From positions 7,189,148-7,253,147 of the forward strand of contig OZ007507.1 in NCBI GenBank assembly GCA_963931865.1: DNA of 64,000 nucleotides, written 5' to 3'. Every line of letters begins with the position of its first letter. Positions within the stretch are counted from its first letter, which is position 1. This document shows, piece after piece, positions 9,724-20,527 of the stretch. The DNA is from Axinella damicornis (lineage: Eukaryota; Porifera; Demospongiae; Axinellida; Axinellidae). The notes beneath the pieces were generated by a model. It made no database searches. It had not been told where the DNA came from and was given only the letters and a program-made list of their open reading frames with translations. Made by a program: the position numbers and the translations under genes.

Positions 9724-11603
9724 CAGAGGAGGTAGGACACGCTTACGGAGGTACGCGAAACTCCGTATCACGTTGAGTTTCAAGAGATCGTGAACGGAGT
9801 AATGTGACGGACGCTACCCACATGGAAACCATTAAAGATCACTATACTGTGACTTCGCCCATCACGAAACCTAACACCTATGGACAGGAGATTTGCAGTA
9901 GCTGCTAGAGCAAGGATTGACCTTTCAAGTGGTCCTTTTATGTTGGGTGATAACCCCACTATAATTCGAAGCACCAGGTGTCTGAAGCCACTGCCGACCA
10001 TATTCATGGATTTGTTTCATGACATTCTCTTGCTCTGTGCTTCAAATGCACACACGTAAAATGCACACACGTTTATAAACTGTGATTGATCATCAGACGA
10101 TGAGCTTAACAACAGAGACTTTCTGCATATTTGTGGGGATTACTTGTAGTTTGGAGATGGTGAACTAAAATGTAGTGGACTGTAGGCTCGACCTGGGGAT
10201 TAGAGCTGGGACTGCCTGCCAGTTGATGCCATACCAGATGCCCTTCCACTGGAACAAATTTATCCACATGCAGTTATCCACATTTACAATGTAATGCATC
10301 GTTGCCAGGCCATCGCCCAGCTTTTCATCGCCTAGCTATTTCTGAAGCAAGAATTTCAAGTTCCTAGGAATTCACCCTTGTGATAATACCAATTTGATGT
10401 CCCCCCCCACAGTTAATTATCTCATGAGTCACAGCTGGAACACATGCAGATCCAGTTCCGTCACTTTCTCACTGTCTTGCATGCATGCCAGAGGGGTAAC
10501 TAAAGTGCTTGGACATAGCTACAACAAGTCCTTTGTCTGGCTGTTGTCATGACCCTGTGGTCAGGAAGTATGGATCAATGTGTGGTCAATGTTTACCTAT
10601 TATTTTTAGCACAATGTGCAAACATGTCATGGTTTATTATCCACAATTGGTATACAATGCTAAATCTGGTGTCCTTACTCCAGGTGGAATGTTAATGGTT
10701 CGTACACTTCAAAACTGAAGCTTCAGACGGCTGCAGCTTCAGGATTATCACCCAACACAAGAGCGCATGATGAAAAAACGATGTCATCATGCGTTCTTGC
10801 CCAACATAAATGAAAGATCAAGTGTTTTTTTTCTAGCAGCATTTGCAAATCCCAGGTTTACTGGTGAATTAGCCTCGTTCCCAGGCTATCGCCCAGCTTT
10901 TGCACAGGAATGAGGCTACTGGTGAATAGGGTTCGTGAGTTGGACGAAGTCACAGTATAGACATCAAATCTTGAAAAATTGTTCATTTGAGGCATCCATA
11001 GCTCCAAGCACAACAGGGTTGTCACCCAATACAGAGACCACATTGGAAACATTGATCTTTGCTCTATCCAGTGGCATAATTTCCATGTCCATAGCATGTA
11101 CGGTTTGTGAGCAACAACTGCACAAACGCACCATATGCATCAAAATCCTTAAAACATGGTTGGATTCAGAGGCCCGTAGCTCCAAACCTGATGGCCCACA
11201 TGTAGGAATCACAAGAATCCACAGAGAACGGGCAATCCTGTGATGTAGGTCCGGTATTTTTAGCTGCTCCCGTTCTCCGGATATCTTCGCTCAAACATCA
11301 CCAATAATTAACCCGCTTAGCCCGCCCCTATTGCAGAGGTTTATAGCACAAAAAGTCTGGGGCCATGGGAGGGGAGAGGTAGATTTTCTTGAAGGCATCC
11401 ATCGCCGCTTTGAACTGTGGCTACCTCCAGCCGACAGCGAATTCACAACGAGAGAACAGACGAAGCCAACTTGCCGACTTGAAGGTGATCTTTAATGGTT
11501 TCCACGTGGGTAGCGTCCGTCACATTACTCCGTTCACGATCTCTTGAAACTCAATGTAATACGGAGTTTCGCGTACTTCCGTAAGCGTGTCCTACCTCCT
11601 CTG
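9724..11603. mobile_element. 1,880-bp MULE-like element, 119-bp TIRs, 9-bp target duplication
   Basis: The arms 9724-9842 and 11485-11603 are inverted copies over 119 bp with about four mismatches, beginning CAGAGGAGGTAGGACACGC. Both sides carry CACAACACC (9715-9723 and 11604-11612), a 9-bp target duplication. C2 has the single empty site CACATCACC at about 33677, so insertion followed the duplication. Long TIRs with 9-bp duplications are typical of Mutator-like elements. No transposase is seen; the interior has only short frames, a hairpin at about 10753-10795, and a segment (about 10935-11215) related to the repeat units at 41.9-44.4 kb. Probably non-autonomous. Confidence 0.85.
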
Positions 11604-12072
11604 CACAACACCAAGCCTTATTTTATCATGTGCAGGAGAATTGGGCAACTTTCTGTCACCTGCTGGGAACAAGGCTAGTACAGAACTATGATTGCAATAT
11701 GGAAGAGCCTGGCCAAATATATGTCATGAGAGGACATAAGTGGGGTTTACGCCTCCTGGGAAAAAGCCAACCTGAAAGACGCCCTTGAATACTGGAAATA
11801 GTTGCCCTACAACGTGAGATGGATTGAATCTATGTCCGTTGTACAAAAAGAGCAACGCCGTGTCTAAGCTAGGCTGAAGGAAGAAGGACTGGGACGGTTA
11901 TTTCTGTCCTTCGGGTGCACCCACCATCCTCCTCCTGTCCTACGCTTTCTGATCATATTTGAATCTATCTAGGACATTGACATCATGAAGCCAAAGGTCT
12001 CATGACATATATATGAGGTATGGGGCCTAAAGGGTAACTTGACACAAAACATGTGTTTTTAATTAGTGCAAC

Positions 12073-12960
12073 GTGGTTCCAGCAGTTGTACATGTAGTAG
12101 CAGTAATGCTGATATCTCTCAACAGCCTGGGAACTCTTACTGGTGAAAGGGTTAACGTTAACTTACTAGCATGCACAAATAGGAGTAACCTTGCATGCGT
12201 CCCAACCTCTTCAAACGAGTCTGTTCAGCACAACTCACAACAGAGGAATTCAGCACTATATAGCTTTACAATGGTCATCGCTATTCACAAAAAGGATCCC
12301 TCAGGCCTAATTTCTACACTGTTTGTGCCAATAATTATGTTATGCATTTGTACACCATTCCCTGGACAGGCACTGCAAGGGGATGTCACTCCCTAACGCC
12401 ACAGTACCAGCCGAGACCTGGCATCTTGGCCCCATAAACTAAGGAAGGGCTATATTTCTTCTACATAAATTATCCTAGGGTCAAAGGGCATGTAGTCTTC
12501 CGACATACTTGTGTATATACATGTACATGTACAGCACAGTGAAATGGTCAACAGCCTTTTCACGATGCAGTCAAGTGGTTTACGTAGCAGCAAAATTGAC
12601 CATCACAACTTCTTGACCAAGGTCTTAGCTGTGACTGTATGGCATCGATGGAAGTGACACCCACTTGCACCCCTTTCCACCTGGCCGTTCAAGCACACAC
12701 GCACTTCGTAGGCCAGGTGGAGAGGTCAGTGGCTATAGATGGTTGTGAACCCTCCCATGTACAGGGTCTACAAGTGCAAAGGGATGACACTACCATAAGT
12801 GTCGTAGTCAGAGCTGTGACCTGGCATAAAACCTGATATATATACGTATACAGTACATGTACGAACTTGAGGTACGTTCCAATTAATGCACACACACCTC
12901 TTGCTGATCCAGAAGGATTAGGTTCCCCACGTACTGTAGCATGGTTCGACAAGGGGTTAA
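12073..12960. repeat. Dispersed repeat with conserved CCACCTGGCC hairpin
   Basis: Within C1 and C2, CCACCTGGCC and GGCCAGGTGG flank a loop of about 27 bp at 12678-12723. A related hairpin stands at 22090-22137. Phrases such as TGCAAGGGGATG and AGGGTCTACA recur at 12380, 12765, 21090 and 21475. A 107-codon plus-strand frame at 12073-12396 has no known motif and its C2 version is disrupted, so it is not called as a gene. Confidence 0.35.
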
Positions 12961-14021
12961 ATAATCATTGACATTAGTATCTCATCATGGTACATCGGTA
13001 ATTTTTTTGGACAATAGCAAACAACCTTGACATCGGAATCTTCAACTCCTATACACCATCAAATTGTACATCCTCCACCGATGCTTGCTACAGAAGACAC
13101 GAACGCGAGAAGAGGAGAGCATACAAACAGCGTGTCATCGAGGTTGAGCATGGTACATTGTGTGTACCTTTAATCCTCTGGTCCTGCCCACAAGTGGAGG
13201 TTGGGGGATGCTGACCTCCACATCTCCCCTTGTGTATCTATACCCCCACCAACTATGTCCCTCACCAACTAATTCCCACTAGTTGATCATTGTTCTCAGA
13301 TGGATGGCACTCAGCTGTTTAGGACCTGGCACTTTCCTGTCTAGCTTCTGATTGCTGTCATCTGAATTTGTAGGAACAGCTTATTAGCATTGTAGATATC
13401 TCTCCTCTGTTAGGAGTGCACCCAACAATATCATACCTGTTAATGCTACTCTGATAGAATAATAGAAGTGGCTTCACTTATTGAGTCAAAAGGCAGGTCA
13501 ATGGCTGATACACAGTGCAGTCAACCAACCTGATGTCCAAGCCAGTCACTTAGCTGACCTCCACATCTCCCTTGTATATCTACACCACTAACTACATGTA
13601 CGTCCCCCACCAACTACATGTAATTCCCACCAGTTAATTGAAGTTCCCAGTGCACAATCACCTTTCAAGGGGTAGGTTCACACAGGAACTTTGGCTTTGA
13701 CCTTGCAATACAAATGTGCATGTAATTGGATGGTATTGAACAGTGTGAAAAGCGTCAATTGCTATTAATTACAGCTCACACCTGCTGCTCGAAATAGGTT
13801 GACATCATTTCAGATGCACCGATCATAGGTTGAACATCGGTATCGGCACTGATATTAGAGTATCGGTTTATAAATCCTCATTATCTCGTACAGTGACTGA
13901 CGTAGTTTCAATTTTTCTGGGTGGGTTGGGACTATGTGTGTAGTATGCTGGCACCATGGAATGCATGTATGTACATGTAGGGGGTGGAATCAAACCAGAT
14001 ATAATACACAAGTGGGAGTCA
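12961..14021. other. No recognisable gene
   Basis: This part of the duplicated unit is matched in C2 at about 35015-36077. I see no long frame, RNA gene or terminal repeat. The phrase CCTCCACATCTCCC(C)TTGTATATCTA occurs twice (13216 and 13558 areas), suggesting an old internal duplication. Confidence 0.35.
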
Positions 14022-14520
14022 GCAGAGCACATTATAACAGTCGGCCATCGGCCATATTCCGGGCGAAGCGCTGATATGGCCGTCCACTTACTGTTCTGCG
14101 CTGACATATTGGCAGAATAAGCAGTGGGAAGCCACACAGTGAACATAGCGCATGCCTACTTTACGTATTCATAGTTCTGATTATGTATTCACAGTCCGCA
14201 ACTATAATATTATTCATGAGGCGGCGATACCAAAACCCATAATAACGTTTGTAGTGCGCTACCTCCGCGCTGGTTTCGTGACAGTGACTTCGCTGTGGGG
14301 CTACAATAATGAACATTTCAGACACATGAGCACTTCACAGACAGACATACGTACCTACATACATTCCCTCAGATTACCACCCCACACCGAAAGATCATAA
14401 ACCTAGCTTCCCGCCCGGCAAATTTGTTAGTGTCAGCCTGGGAACGAGGCTAGTCCGACCAATACTGGTGTTGGTCTGACATTATGTCAGACCAGCTTTC
14501 AAAAATTATATTGTGCACTA
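14022..14520. mobile_element. Dispersed element, family D, C1 copy
   Basis: It starts near GAGCACATTATAACAGTC and ends near AAAATTATATTGTGCAC, weakly inverted to each other. It contains two short hairpins, GGCCATCGGCC-like near the left and GGTCTGACATTATGTCAGACC-like near the right. The same element stands at 36078-36585 and, outside the duplicated unit, at 19852-20323 within a minisatellite, showing that it is mobile. Confidence 0.6.
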
Positions 14521-14836
14521 GAGTGGCTACTCAATTCACTCATTCATTCACTTCTCATTGACCATGCATTATACTGGCATACATGACCAAAGAGCTACAC
14601 TGTACTAGTGGAATAATTATCAAGCGCTCACTAAATTAGTTAAGGCTCTTGAATAGGTATAATGTTATATCGATGAAGGAAGAATTGATACATTGTCGCT
14701 TGCATACAGTGGGAGAGCCATTTAGCATGGGTGTACTTTCAAATTGCATGCAACCTAACGGACTCCATAGAGCGGTGCCTGCTGATGATGACCCACCGTC
14801 AGTCCAGGCTGCTTGCAGGCAGAGAGTGGAGCTCTT

Positions 14837-15610
14837 AACTGTTTAGGGCCCAAATTTCTTTCTCTAAGTCTATAGAACACTTAATAATTTCTGTTCCCTG
14901 GCGTTGCTGGGCTCGAAGCTGCTCACACAGGCAATTTCAGCTACACTAAGCATATATGTGACTTAGTGCTACTCACGTGACCCTCAACAAATCAGACGCC
15001 TCAGAATCGATCACATGACGGAGCATTAAATCGCTTATTGCACACTTTAGTGTGCATTATCTAGATAATGCACACTTTTCAAAGATCAAAGGCTGTCTCG
15101 GTCGGTGAGTTGCACTAAGTAGTTTAGATACCACTTTGCCATGCATTACAGGCTTTAGTGCACTCGGGCAGATAATGTACTCGCCTTCGGCTCGTGCATT
15201 TTCTCGCCCTCGACCGTTAACTAGAGTCTAGATTGCTCTTGTGCACTAAAACCCGTAATGCACGGCAAAGTGGTATATAAACATTACTTAACCACACCCA
15301 CCAACTAACGAACTTGCAATCAAGCCTCCCTAGAAGTGGCCAACCTGCCGTAGCTATAAAATGGACCATGAACATTGGAAATGGAGGGCCTACAAGGCAA
15401 GACAGCTACTTTCCATTTATGCCAAAAACGGCGGAAATGGCCCTCCCAGTGCCGACCAAGACCTTTCTACTGTGGAGCCCAGACACGGCCATGCTGTTTG
15501 CACCCTCCGGGTGCACCCACCCACCTCCCCCTGTCCCGCCCTTTCTGCTGGCGCAGAACCCATCTCCCAAGGACATTGCCAAAAGTCACATGATGAAGCT
15601 GAAAGTATTA
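14837..15610 (+). mobile_element. TTAA-flanked family P element, C1 copy, right-truncated and interrupted
   Basis: The left end follows TTAA at 14833-14836 and reads CTGTTTAGGGCCC, matching the right end of the complete copy at 26932-27618 in inverse orientation. A family F MITE (14966-15285) interrupts it; C2 shows the uninterrupted version at 36895-37326. Homology to the complete copy stops near 15610, where a different sequence takes over. Confidence 0.65.
14966..15285. mobile_element. MITE family F, present only in C1
   Basis: The 320-bp insert is flanked by ACTTA (14961-14965 and 15286-15290). C2 shows the single site GTGACTTAACCACACCC. Inside are a palindrome GTGCATTATCTAGATAATGCAC and a large imperfect hairpin of GCATTAC..GCACTCG words. 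A second copy lies at 45748-46083. No coding capacity. Confidence 0.8.
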
Positions 15611-15613
15611 TGA
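15314..15613 (+). CDS. Conserved open frame in TTAA-flanked family P, function unknown
   Basis: The frame encodes 99 residues. NGGPTRQDSYF is followed by PFM, EMA, PTK, AML, then THPPPPVPPFLLAQNPSPKD and a lysine-rich end. The C2 copy (37029-37328) and the diverged copies at 26863-27450 and 50106-50453 on the minus strand keep the same phase, and length differences between them are multiples of three (for example 24, 30 and 30 bases across one segment). No known domain is seen; a small exon or a chance open frame are both possible. The start codon is uncertain because homology begins upstream. Confidence 0.3.
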   Translation: MQSSLPRSGQPAVAIKWTMNIGNGGPTRQDSYFPFMPKTAEMALPVPTKTFLLWSPDTAMLFAPSGCTHPPPPVPPFLLAQNPSPKDIAKSHMMKLKVL

Positions 15614-15835
15614 CGATTATGGCGCTATGGGCCATGACTTTTTGCAACCTAACGGCATTGTATATGAGCTAGGGTCTGAATCGACCAAAGGGCCCTTTTT
15701 GGGTCCAAGGGTCCCTGGTGCCCAGCCCCATCCCCATATTCTCTCCATCTCCAGTTCCATTATCTTAGCTGCATAGTTTAACCTTTGAACTAATCTATAC
15801 AGCTTGCATTTGGTTCAAAGGTCAAGTACAAATGA

Positions 15836-16421
15836 TACCGTAGTCGTGCTTTATTACGCGCATCTCACTTATAGGCGTATATTCGCTGTTAGGTGCATGT
15901 TCAACTCTCGTCCCAGGTACTCGCTGTTAAGCGCTGCAGTCTTCTTCCAGAAACTCAGCCGTTTTCGATCATACGGAGTGGAAAACAGCTATAATTCGAT
16001 TGAAGAGCACTTCCTATTCGAGGAATGTCATCATTATTATATTCGTTATTAGGTGCATTTCGCTTATTAGGCGCTTGTATCCCAACTGTGTAGGCGTTCA
16101 AAGGTGCCGCATGTGGTTTATACAAGACATTCCCCAGCTGCCTGGGGGTTTAACCCCTAGCCATGCAAGTGCAACAGCTCAGTAGCTGTCAATCAAAACA
16201 AGCATTAGCAGTTCCAGGGATACAAGCCATTTAGACCACCACTAGTAGGTGTTCATGGGAAACCACTCAGTCAGTATACATAACCTTCCTCCAGAAGGTT
16301 ATGTACATGTATACTGACCTCGTGTATTTCCCATAAACACCTACAAGTGGTGGTCTAAATAATACATATTTCCTTCCTGTGGAGTTATAGGCGCATGCGC
16401 CTAATAACGCGCGACTACGGT
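15836..16421. mobile_element. MITE with TACCGTAGTCGCGCGTTATT-type ends, C1 copy
   Basis: Left end TACCGTAGTCGTGCTTTATTA and right end TAATAACGCGCGACTACGGTA are inverted. The interior contains several GCTTATTAGGCGC-like words. C2 has a 290-bp version at 37549-37838. C1 is longer because of about 300 extra bases at 16066-16366, which include a near-perfect hairpin. Confidence 0.7.
16227..16361. repeat. 135-bp hairpin, ATTTAGACCACCACT arms
   Basis: ATTTAGACCACCACTAGTAG with GTGTTCATGGGAAA pairs with TTTCCCATAAACACCTAC and AGTGGTGGTCTAAAT, and an inner stem CATAACCTTC/GAAGGTTATG closes the top. It is absent from C2. It is probably a small foldback MITE nested in the 15836-16421 element. Confidence 0.75.
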
Positions 16422-16502
16422 ATGCGGTTATGAAAATGACACCTCAGAGTGCCTTGGAAAAGGCTGGGATACCTTCTGGGCCGGGCTGAATGGGTACAAG
16501 TA

Positions 16503-16579
16503 CCCCCCCACCCCCCCCCCCCCCCCCCCCTCCCCCTCCCCCCCTCCCCCCTCCCCCCCTCCCCCCTCCCCCCCTCCCC
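16503..16579. repeat. Poly-C/CCCCT tract
   Basis: A run of over 25 C residues passes into CCCCCT repeats. The matching C2 tract is 37919-37980 and differs in length. Long proline- or glycine-rich frames across it are artefacts. Confidence 0.95.
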
Positions 16580-16727
16580 CACCCTTGAAAGCACGAAAAG
16601 GGCCACAGTTCAGAGATTTGATAACCCAGGAATGCTGCATCCCCCAAATACAGGAGGATATCATTCAGGTCCTGGGGATGGTGACGACATCATCACTGAA
16701 TTAGCTTGAGTTACCACGCATAAACAG

Positions 16728-17142
16728 TAGCCTCGTACCCAGGCCCTCACGATCACGCGGAACGCGGAAGAGGGCCTGCATGGTGACACTAGGCAAAATT
16801 CCCGTATATGCTGAGCTCAGCAGTCTTGATTTCGGGTAGGTGAATCACGTTCGTCCATTGCCAATTACTGTGTAGTAATTACATTCTTCACCCCGTGAAA
16901 AGTGTAGCCGTTTGATAAAACCGCTGTTCTAGCCTTCATGACTCACCTCTGGTCGCTCCTTGGCAAGGACTTGCTACTTAGCCATCACCAACAGCTACAT
17001 GTACCTTCCGTGTGATTTCGAATGCATCAAGTAAGGAATGTAATCGATTACGCAATTATGCTGACTGAGCACATACGGGAATTTTGGTGTGTGTCACCAG
17101 GCCCTCTTCTGCGTTCCGCGTGAGGGCCTGGGTACAAGGCTA
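16728..17142. mobile_element. TAGCC-ended MITE (family A) with exact 9-bp target duplication
   Basis: The 415-bp element begins TAGCCTCGTACCCAGGCCC and ends GGGCCTGGGTACAAGGCTA, with near-inverted arms extending through the GCGGAACGCGGAAGAGGGCC segment. CATAAACAG flanks both sides (16719-16727 and 17143-17151). The interior matches family A copies at 7936 and 63158 in reverse orientation. C2 holds it at 38133-38539 with the same duplication. Confidence 0.85.
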
Positions 17143-18019
17143 CATAAACAGCATTGTTTGGCAAAGGGCAAACTCGTTTTTTCAAGGCGACACCACAAGG
17201 GCTATAGTGGGATTCAAACCCAGGACAGAGCTTCGGCTTGTGCCTCTCATTATAGTTGCTACTCGCCAATGAGGGAGCTTGTATTCAGCTGTGATCACAC
17301 AGGCATATTAGGTTCATACAGGCCATTAAGTTACATAGGCACTTTGACCTTTGGACTCATCCTTCTGAAATGCAATTGGATGGTGATCTCACCCAACATA
17401 TGCTGCTCTAAACAGGTCGATGTAGTGTTATCATTTCACTACACTTACGTTCAGGCAGTCCCATGCAGCTCGTCCATTAGCTGTATTCCACACCAGGCCC
17501 GCAGCCGAGGGGGGATGTTCACTGATTCATGCATCCTCAGATTCCGCCACCTATGATATGAAAGTGGGAGTGGCTACATCACCTTCATTCATTCAGCCCC
17601 TAGAGCCAACACTAGGCATATATGTATAGGTGTATAGACTAATAATCGCTGCCGCTGAGAGGGATACTACTTTCCCCAAAAAGGTTCCTTCACACAAACA
17701 TATGCAACTATTTATAGCTACTTGATACAAAATGTGTCCAGCTTTTATGCCTGACCCTTTCAGTGAAAGGCTGGTCGCCAAGGGGAGGAGGGAAAATAAA
17801 GCAGTCATATAGCAGACAATGAGGTTCAGGCAGTAGTTGCACTCATGCAAGGTGGAAGCTAGCAACTTCCTCTACTGCCTGTGAAGCGACAAGTGGGGTT
17901 TGGAGGGTGCTACGTATGTTCAGTCCCTACCACTGTTAGTCCTCCCAAGTTACTTGGGCAATCCCTTTGACTACATGGGATAATCGATTAGGTATCTCCT
18001 CCCCCCACCATACTTAGCA
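17143..18019. other. No recognisable gene
   Basis: The stretch is matched in C2 (about 38540-39435). Open frames such as 17089-17556 (plus) and 17593-17865 (minus) lack known motifs, and the former is shortened in C2. Nothing else is seen. Confidence 0.35.
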
Positions 18020-18260
18020 CCACTGGTCCCGGGACTATCCAGGGACTACATGGCAGTTTGGGGATTCTCTGGGACTACCTAACCCCCTGGGACCCCTCTG
18101 TCAGGGTATCCCAGAATGCCGGAATTACACCTGCAGTTCCAGGATTGTCTAGGGACGACTACACAACTCCTGTGACCCCTTCTGTCAGAATGCCTGAGTT
18201 ACACTGGCAGTCCAGGGACTACCCACCTCCCAATACCCACTCCCCTCGGACCCCAAGACT
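18020..18260. repeat. Diverged minisatellite of about 75-80 bp (inverse of 19.8-20.5 kb array)
   Basis: Repeating words are GGGACTAC, CCCCTCTGTCAG, ATGCC and ACAC(C)TG(C/G)CAGTTCCAGG. Reverse-complemented, these match the CTGGTG..ACTCC, TCTGGGATACTC and AAAGGGGTCC words of the array at 19800-20527. C2 counterpart: about 39438-39680. Confidence 0.65.
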
Positions 18261-18429
18261 TCATGGTAACCACTATAACACCTAGATGGGCATAAAAACT
18301 GGACTAGAGCACGTACATGTATGAACATGTATGAACATGGGCTTGCTGAATGCTTGAAAATGTTGTTGCTGTTGGGGAAAGAATTCGTCCATTTGACTTT
18401 CCTGTCCAATTAGTTCATATGACATTGTG

Positions 18430-18611
18430 AGACTTTCAGCCTTGTCACTCCCGGCAATGTCCCTCAGATAGGCGACCAGGTGCGAAATCATGGCTGTGTC
18501 AGGGATTGACTGTAGAAAGGCCTTGGTTGACACTGGGAGGGCTTGCCATTTCTGTCCACTTCATCATAAATGGACCTAGAAACAAGCTGTCTCACCGTGT
18601 ACACGCGGTTT
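18430..18611. repeat. Fragment of TTAA-flanked family P
   Basis: GTGAGACTTTCAGCCTTGTC, CCGGCAATGTCC and TCATAAATGGACCTAGAAAC match the interior of the element at 26932-27618, and C2 has the same fragment at about 39845-40028. The coding-like frame is not intact. Confidence 0.5.
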
Positions 18612-18768
18612 ATTCCCATTTGGTCAATTCCCATTTGGTCAATTCCCACTTTGTCAACTTCTCACTTTATCAATTCCCACTTCATCAACATTGACCAAGT
18701 GAGAATTAACAAAGTGAGAAATTGACAAAGAGGGAATTGACAAACTGGGAATTGACAAAGTGGGAATC
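18612..18768. repeat. Hairpin of tandem ATTCCCACTTTGTCA words
   Basis: The left half repeats ATTCCCACTTTGTCA-type words, the right half the reverse complement (TTGACAAAGTGGGAAT). They meet at CATTGACC, giving a foldback of about 157 bp. C2 carries two such hairpins (40029-40190 and 40727-40900). Confidence 0.85.
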
Positions 18769-19339
18769 TATACTAAATATATACTGCATAGCAATGGTGC
18801 AGAGTAGCTATAGCAAACATCAGGTTGTGAGACTCAGGGGGCATGTGAATTGACTATAAGTTCAGGGAGGAACCTCCAGGAAGTGGATGAGCAATTTCAG
18901 TGAGTTAGCAGAGTGGGAGATCTCATGTTAATTGGTGAGTGTGGTATGCAGTCGCTATACATGTAACTCTTTACCAACTGTACCACACTGGAAGCCAGTC
19001 CTGAATTTTTTTAACCTAAACGTACCCCCAATCAGGTTTTCAATCCTCTAAACTGCACACAGGACTACATGTAGCTATGTATACACTTAAGTTTGAAGTT
19101 GTGATTCTAACCACACTCATTAGCTAATTACCAAGTATTTGATCAAGATGCTAGGGCAATGCTAACTCATTCTAGCGCAAAACTGGCTTTGAACACTTGA
19201 ATTCAACTCCATACATTGTGAGAGAGGACTGTTAGCTATCCAGATCCATCCAGCTCCAACCAAGGGCTTTTCACTTGTCCAGCATTACAGCATGCAGACA
19301 TCCAATGGGAGTACCGTACTGTCCAGACAGGGTGTAGAT

Positions 19340-19560
19340 ATATCCACCATGGGATGGGATGGACAGGTATATATATTGCATGGGATGCTTCACAAGCTGT
19401 CCATTGCTTCCCATGGACAGTGGGATTTGGGATGAGATGGGACACTTTGAGACATTCCCAATGCCTCCGAGGTACAGTGGGATAGGATGGACATTTAACA
19501 GACAAAATATAATCCCATTGTACCAATGGACATCTGTGGGCAATGCTGGACATGCGTGCT
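19340..19560. repeat. Degenerate GGGATGGGATGGACA repeats
   Basis: The phrases GGGATGGGATGGACAG, TTGGGATGAGATGGGACA and GTGGGATAGGATGGACAT recur with irregular spacing. A related degenerate array lies at 55200-55420. Overlapping frames on both strands reflect the repeats. Confidence 0.45.
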
Positions 19561-19799
19561 TAGGCACCCAAGGACAACTTGCTGGATGTGAGATCATGAT
19601 TCAGAAGCTGTATGTCACGATGCATCTGTGTGTACATTAAGAGTTGAAGAGACTAGCATACAGTATCTGAACTGCTTCTTTGTGGGGCCCACGGTTAGAA
19701 AAATGATACTAAAAGTACATGAGGGTCTGTATGTAGAAGTGGCAATGCAAATCTGATAATGTCAGTTGGCACACATAATTATTGTAGCTTGTACTTTTA

Positions 19800-20527
19800 T
19801 ACAGGTGGTGTAACTCCAGTGTTCTGGGATACTCTTACAGGGGGGTCCCAGGCAGAGCACATCATATTCCGGGCGCAAAGCGCTGATATGGCCGTCCACT
19901 GACTGTTCTGCACTGACATATTGCCAGAATAAGCAGTGGGAAGCCACACAGTGAACATAGCGCATGCCTACTTTACGTATTCATAGTTCTGATTATGTAT
20001 TCACAGTCCGCAACTATAATAATATTATTTCATGAAGCTGGGATACCAAAACCCGTTTGTAGCGCTACCTCCGCACTGGTTTCACAGGTATCGTGACAGT
20101 GACTTCGCTGTGGGGCCACAATAATGAACATTTCAGACACATGAGCACTTCACAGACAGACATACGTACCTACATACATTCCCTCAGATTACCACCCCAC
20201 ACCGAAAGATCATAAGCCCAGCTACCCGCCCGGCAAATTTGTTAGTGTCAGATCATGTCCGACCAATACCGGTGTTGGTCTGACATGATGCGAGACCAGC
20301 TTTTAAAAATTATATTGTGCACTGCCGGGGGTTGGGTAGTCATCCCGAGATATTCCTGGGACAGCTGGTGTAACTCCGGTATTCTGGGATACTCTGACAA
20401 AGGGGTCCTATGGGTTGGGTAATTGGCCTGGGGACTGCTGGTGCAACTCCAGTGCTCTGGGATACTCGGACAAAGGGGTCCTATGGTTTGGGTAGTTGTC
20501 CCGGGATAATCCCGTGACTGCTGGTGC
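19800..20527. repeat. Minisatellite of 73-83 bp interrupted by a family D element
   Basis: GCTGGTGYAACTCC recurs at 20364, 20437 and (partly) 20520, with CTGGGATACTC and AAAGGGGTCCTATGG between. A further unit stands at 19803-19851, before the family D insert at 19852-20323. The insert therefore split a pre-existing array. Confidence 0.75.
19852..20323. mobile_element. Dispersed element, family D, third copy
   Basis: It matches 14022-14520 with small indels and lies outside the duplicated unit, inside a minisatellite. The target duplication cannot be fixed because the surrounding repeats are similar. Confidence 0.65.

Larger units (their letters stand above)
4400..19236 (+). repeat. Segmental duplication copy 1 (C1), about 14.8 kb
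   Basis: From TTGTCGCACCTATGCCCGAC the sequence runs collinear with 26469-41375 and with 59632 to the window end, differing by scattered substitutions and by insertions and deletions. The left edge is sharp: preceding bases in C1 differ from those of C2 and C3. The right edge is at GTTAGCTATC, after which C1 and C2 diverge. C1-specific insertions include 9724-11603, 14966-15285 and about 300 bp near 16066-16366. Confidence 0.85.

Noticed and set aside
12073..12396. 107-codon frame with hydrophobic segments
   Set aside because: The C2 copy at 34139 is frameshifted, no motif is seen, and composition matches the surrounding repeat.
16415..16709. Glycine-rich and proline-rich open frames
   Set aside because: They are translations of the poly-C/CCCCT tract, occur in several frames at once, and the C2 counterpart differs in length and frame.
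18612..18768. CRISPR-like array of short repeats
   Set aside because: The repeats are contiguous words without unique spacers and are arranged as one inverted palindrome.
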